Shown one piece after another: positions 5,499-8,094 of a stretch of DNA of 8,094 nt. The translations under genes and the position numbers were made by a program. Source of the DNA: Bacillota bacterium (lineage in GTDB: Bacteria > Bacillota > Clostridia > Oscillospirales > Ruminococcaceae); contig JAEZQD010000081.1 in assembly GCA_023413185.1 (NCBI GenBank), positions 1 through 8,094 of the forward strand, in the 5' to 3' direction. Numbering within the stretch: position 1 is the first letter of the stretch; each line of letters opens with the position of its first letter. The notes beneath the pieces were generated by a model. The model was not told the DNA's origin, searched no databases, and worked only from the letters and a program-made list of their open reading frames with translations.

Positions 5499-5524
5499 GG
5501 GGCGTCGGGGACGCCGCCCCCTAC
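5499..5524 (+). repeat. CTAC-tagged hairpin, copy 4
   Basis: GGGGCGTCG (5499-5507) and CGCCGCCCC (5512-5520) around GGGA, with one T-C mismatch, followed by CTAC. It is near-identical to copy 3 at 2592-2617, with the fourth pair changed on both arms (A-T there, G-C here). Confidence 0.75.
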
Positions 5525-5556
5525 AATTGCGAAACTCATTAAAATGTACTGTCAAA

Positions 5557-5583
5557 CGGAGCGACGAGGGCGTCGCTCCCTAC
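5557..5583 (+). repeat. CTAC-tagged hairpin, copy 5
   Basis: GGAGCGACG (5558-5566) pairs perfectly with CGTCGCTCC (5571-5579) around AGGG, followed by CTAC. It is the same sequence as copy 1 (1966-1992) in opposite orientation. Confidence 0.8.
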
Positions 5584-5666
5584 AAATCAATAATCTTCGA
5601 TTGACATTGGCATTTCAACCGCCCGCGGTTATCGGAACAATCCCCAAAAAGAAAGGACATGATGGT

Positions 5667-6974
5667 ATGCAGTATACCTCAAGCGACGTGATTAAGTTTG
5701 CAAAGGAAAACGACGTCAAATTCATACGCCTTGCGTTTTGCGACGTGTTCGGCACGCTCAAAAACCTGTCGGTCATGTCCGACGAGCTGCCGCGCGCGTT
5801 TGAACGCGGCATTTTGTTTGACGTAAACGCCGTTACCGGCTACCGCGATATGGAGGACACCGAGCTGCTGCTTTTCCCCGACCCCAGCACCCTGACGGTG
5901 CTGCCGTGGCGACCGCAGCAAGGGCGTGTGGTGCGCCTGTTTTGTGATATCCGACGTCCCGACGGTACGCCGTTTGCGGGGGATAACAGAGCGATTTTAA
6001 AGAACACGCTCAAGAAGGCGCAGGATATGGGCTATACCTGCCATATCGGCACCGACTGTGAGTTTTACCTGTTTGAGGCGGACGAGAACGGCAACCCCAC
6101 CCGCAAGCCCCATGACCTTGCGCGGTATTTTGACGTTGCCCCGTTAGACCGCGGCGAGAACGTGCGCCGCGACATCTGCCTTACCCTGGAGGAGATGGAC
6201 ATTAAGCCCGAAAGCTCCCACCACGAAAAGGGTCCCGGGCAGAACGAGATCGACTTTAAGAGCAGCACCGCGCTGCGCGCGGCGGACAATTTTGCCACCT
6301 TCCGGTCGGTGGTAAAGACCATGGCGTCACGCAACGGGTTGTATGCGTCCTTTATGCCAAAGCCGATGTACGACGAGAGCGGCAGCGGTCTGCACATTAA
6401 GCTTTCGCTGTATCGCGGCGTTACCAATGTGTTTCAGTGCACCGAGCAGGGGCTTTCGCCCGAGGCGCGTTCGTTTATTGCGGGCGTTTTGCGTTATGCG
6501 CGTGAGATGAGCGTCTTTTTAAACCCGCTTACCAACTCCTACGCGCGGCTTACCGCCCCCGAAGGTCTAAACCGCATCGCGTGGGGTTACCGCAACCTGT
6601 CACAGATTGTACGCATCCCCACCATCTGCGACGACCTTGCGCATCTGGTGCTGCGCTCGAGCGACCCGTCCTGCAACCCGTATATCGTGTTTGCGCTTGT
6701 GCTCAGCGCGGGGCTTGAGGGCATCGAAAAGGGTTATGAGCTTGCCGACGAGCTGTTCTGCGACAGTGCCGCCTGCCTGACGGATGCTGCGTTTTTGCCT
6801 GCCGCGTTAAACGAGGCTATCAAAGAGGGCAGCGAAAGCGAGTTCCTTAGCTCGGTGCTGCCCGACCGCTTAATTGACAGCTACCTGTCAGCCAAACGGC
6901 GCGAATGGGATACCTATACCACCCGTAAGGACAAAGAGGTTATTGAACGCGAGATGTATTTTAACATCATCTGA
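5667..6974 (+). CDS. glnA: Glutamine synthetase family protein (type I-like), divergent at the active site
   Basis: 435 residues, close to the roughly 440 of clostridial GSI. It would join ammonia to glutamate using ATP. Family marks: LAFCDVFGTLKN (22-33), FDVNAVTGY (51-59, where GSI has FDGSSI), SSHHEKGPGQNEIDF (183-197), FMPKP (229-233), GSGLHIKLSL (239-248), the RIP motif (316-318), RSSDPSCNPY (330-339) and a C-terminal EREMYF. By ungapped or near-ungapped comparison with typical GSI, metal ligands E132, E187, E194 and H243 and ammonium-site D52 are kept. The first glutamate of the usual ExE is D130, the serine after D52 is A55, the arginine of NRS is L311, and the glutamate of the usual RxEVR is V328. 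The ATG at 5667 is in frame behind AAAGGA; earlier ATGs at 5659 and 5662 are out of frame. Activity is likely but not assured; a specialised or regulatory GS-like role is possible. Confidence 0.88.
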   Translation: MQYTSSDVIKFAKENDVKFIRLAFCDVFGTLKNLSVMSDELPRAFERGILFDVNAVTGYRDMEDTELLLFPDPSTLTVLPWRPQQGRVVRLFCDIRRPDGTPFAGDNRAILKNTLKKAQDMGYTCHIGTDCEFYLFEADENGNPTRKPHDLARYFDVAPLDRGENVRRDICLTLEEMDIKPESSHHEKGPGQNEIDFKSSTALRAADNFATFRSVVKTMASRNGLYASFMPKPMYDESGSGLHIKLSLYRGVTNVFQCTEQGLSPEARSFIAGVLRYAREMSVFLNPLTNSYARLTAPEGLNRIAWGYRNLSQIVRIPTICDDLAHLVLRSSDPSCNPYIVFALVLSAGLEGIEKGYELADELFCDSAACLTDAAFLPAALNEAIKEGSESEFLSSVLPDRLIDSYLSAKRREWDTYTTRKDKEVIEREMYFNII

Positions 6975-7057
6975 CCGCAGAGCCTTACCGCTGCAGGCAA
7001 ACGGTTCGTAACTTCAATAAACGTGATACACAACAAAGCAAAACGGTGGTGATGGGT

Positions 7058-7633
7058 ATGGAACAGGTTCTACTGGTCTCGAGCACCGATAAGAGCATTG
7101 AGTTTATCTCACAGCTTTTGCGCGAAGCGGGCACAAACGCCGCCGACATTGTCTGTGCACAGAGCGGTGGTGAGGCGCGGCGGCTTGTTTCGCGCACCGA
7201 TTTTTCACTGATTGTCATCAACGCGCCGCTGTCCGACGAGTTCGGGCACGAGCTTTCGATATCCTGCGCCGAGCACACCACGGCGGGTATTATCATCATC
7301 GCCAAGAACGAGATTGCCGACGATGTATCCGCCCGTGTGGAAAACTACGGCGTATTTGTTCTGCCAAAACCCTTGGGCAGACAGCTGTTCTTTCAAACCC
7401 TAAAGCTGGTTTCAGCCGCCAGACGGCGTATGCTGGGGCTCAAAAACGAAAACCTGAAGCTGCAAAAGAAGATTGAGGAGATCCGCCTCATCGACCGCGG
7501 CAAGTGTGCCCTCATCCAGTACCTGAGCATGACCGAGGAGCAGGCGCACAAATACATCGAACGTCAGGCAATGGACCTGCGCGTCACCAAAAAAGAGGTG
7601 GCGGAGGGGATCTTGCGGACGTACGAGACGTAG
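7058..7633 (+). CDS. ANTAR-domain RNA-binding regulator with degenerate receiver domain
   Basis: 191 residues. Residues 2-120 have the fold pattern of a response-regulator receiver, but the acidic pocket is gone (VSSTDK at 7-12) and the phosphoacceptor site is N55 in IVINAP; K104 of the LPKP loop remains. A coiled-coil stretch at about 125-145 (LKNENLKLQKKIEEI) leads into the ANTAR domain at about 140-191, recognised from R143-x-IDRGKCALIQYLSMTEEQAHKYIERQ and VAEGIL. ANTAR proteins (AmiR, NasR, EutV) bind paired hairpins in leader RNA and block terminators. Lying 83 bases after glnA, it is probably the antiterminator for this nitrogen locus, comparable to NitR next to clostridial glnA (inference). 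I chose ATG 7058 because GGTGGTG precedes it; GTG 7046, GTG 7049 or ATG 7052 would add 2-4 residues. Confidence 0.88.
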   Translation: MEQVLLVSSTDKSIEFISQLLREAGTNAADIVCAQSGGEARRLVSRTDFSLIVINAPLSDEFGHELSISCAEHTTAGIIIIAKNEIADDVSARVENYGVFVLPKPLGRQLFFQTLKLVSAARRRMLGLKNENLKLQKKIEEIRLIDRGKCALIQYLSMTEEQAHKYIERQAMDLRVTKKEVAEGILRTYET

Positions 7634-7665
7634 GGGATAGCTTAATTATCATCGCATAAAGAATG

Positions 7666-7694
7666 ACCCGCCGCAAACGGCGGGTTGTTTTTTT
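7666..7694 (+). terminator. Intrinsic terminator after the ANTAR gene
   Basis: ACCCGCCG-CAAA-CGGCGGGT is a perfect 8-bp GC-rich stem, followed by TG and seven T's (7688-7694). It lies 32 bases after the stop codon and ends the rightward genes. Confidence 0.93.
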
Positions 7695-7700
7695 GTGCAA

Positions 7701-7758
7701 CACCGTTTTAGAAACAAACCCCCGCCAACCTGCAATGCTTCGGCAGGTTGGCGGGGGT
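7701..7758 (-). terminator. Intrinsic terminator for the minus-strand PDZ gene
   Basis: A 16-bp perfect stem (7718-7733 with 7743-7758) around a 9-base loop. Read on the minus strand it is followed by TTGTTTC, a modest T-run; on the plus strand no T-run follows. It lies 64 bases past the stop codon of the minus-strand gene. Confidence 0.75.
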
Positions 7759-7822
7759 GTATTATCGGTTTCTATCGGGGTTTCGTGTCGCGCACGATTA
7801 CATCGGTATCCTGCCGCAACGA

Positions 7823-8094
7823 TTAGTTAATCGACGGCAGCTCTACCTGTGGGCTTGCGCCGGTGTCCTCAAACAGGGCGATGGTCACCTCAAAGGTTTG
7901 GTCCGCGCCGCTTACGGGGCGGCGGAATATGGTCAGGGTGATGGTATCGCCGGGCTTGTGCTTTTCTAAAACGGAGTAGATGTCGTTGGCGGTGTTAATC
8001 TTTACGCCGTCAATCTTTGTAATGATGTCGTTTGCCTGCACACCCTTGGCGGCAATGTCGCTGCCGCGCTCTACACCCGCGATGACCACGCCGG
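7823..8094 (-). CDS. HtrA/DegP-like serine protease, C-terminal PDZ domain, partial
   Basis: The frame is open from the right window edge to the TAA at 7823-7825, giving about 90 C-terminal residues. The sequence GVVIAGVERGSDIAAKGVQANDIITKIDG, followed by NTANDIYSVLEKHKPGDTI and TLTIFRR, is a PDZ domain of the trypsin-like envelope protease family. In that family it recognises C-terminal tails of misfolded or signalling proteins at the cell surface. The family match rests on the PDZ alone; the protease domain is outside the window, so another PDZ protein such as a C-terminal processing protease is possible but less likely. The tail after the domain ends in VELPSIN. The gene converges on the nitrogen locus and is probably unrelated to it. 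Confidence 0.82.
   Translation of the reverse strand, partial: GVVIAGVERGSDIAAKGVQANDIITKIDGVKINTANDIYSVLEKHKPGDTITLTIFRRPVSGADQTFEVTIALFEDTGASPQVELPSIN

Larger units (their letters stand above)
5347..5666 (+). other. glnA leader region, 320 bases without a gene
   Basis: In order it holds the -10 box, a possible hairpin around GCGGG-TGTT-CCTGC (about 5379-5393), the hexaloop hairpin at 5406-5419, the intrinsic terminator at 5434-5463, two CTAC-tagged hairpins (5499-5524 and 5557-5583), and the glnA ribosome site AAAGGA (5652-5656 region). A promoter followed by an early terminator suggests control of glnA by transcription attenuation. Confidence 0.6.

Noticed and set aside
5383..5604. 73-codon open frame in the glnA leader, considered as a leader peptide
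   Set aside because: It has no ribosome site, spans the terminator and two repeat hairpins, and its translation is made of repeat-derived arginine and glycine.

Overview
The window shows a nitrogen-assimilation locus in a GC-rich, low-GC-intergenic Gram-positive bacterium. It most resembles gut Clostridia of the Oscillospiraceae/Ruminococcaceae kind. This placement is an inference from the split ferredoxin-type glutamate synthase, the glnA-ANTAR pair, the strong AGGAGG-like ribosome sites and the hairpin-rich intergenic repeats. No 16S or other marker gene is present to confirm it.

Layout. The first 191 bases are the C-terminal end of a class II glutamine amidotransferase. It overlaps, through TGATG, a 501-residue FMN/iron-sulfur glutamate synthase (191-1696). 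About 1.15 kb without a convincing gene follows (1697-2843), packed with short perfect hairpins of several families. Then come a ferredoxin-like protein with four [4Fe-4S] sites (2844-3275), an FAD/NAD(P)H oxidoreductase (3282-4517), a GXGXG-domain glutamate synthase subunit (4624-5346), a glutamine synthetase-family protein (5667-6974) and an ANTAR-domain regulator (7058-7633). A clear rho-independent terminator at 7666-7694 ends the rightward genes. A second, 16-bp hairpin serves the converging gene, whose C-terminal PDZ domain (HtrA/DegP-like) fills 7823-8094 on the minus strand.

How it fits together. In classical bacterial GOGAT the amidotransferase, FMN synthase and GXGXG domains are fused in GltB, and GltD brings electrons from NADPH. 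Here the three GltB domains are separate proteins, and the GltD job can be assigned to the ferredoxin-like protein plus the FAD oxidoreductase. Glutamine synthetase makes glutamine and the split GOGAT converts glutamine plus 2-oxoglutarate to two glutamates. The ANTAR protein is the obvious candidate regulator, acting by RNA antitermination. The glnA leader holds a good promoter (-10 at 5353-5358), an early intrinsic terminator (5434-5463) and a small A..G.. hexaloop hairpin just before it (5406-5419), which suits that model but is not proven.

Most worth a second look: (i) the hairpin mosaic that splits the operon, in which arm sequences differ between copies while base pairing is kept; (ii) a hairpin family ending in CTAC that occurs six times and sits between the glnA terminator and the glnA start; (iii) a glutamine synthetase homologue in which several canonical ATP/metal-site residues are changed; and (iv) a regulator whose receiver domain has lost its phosphoacceptor aspartate.
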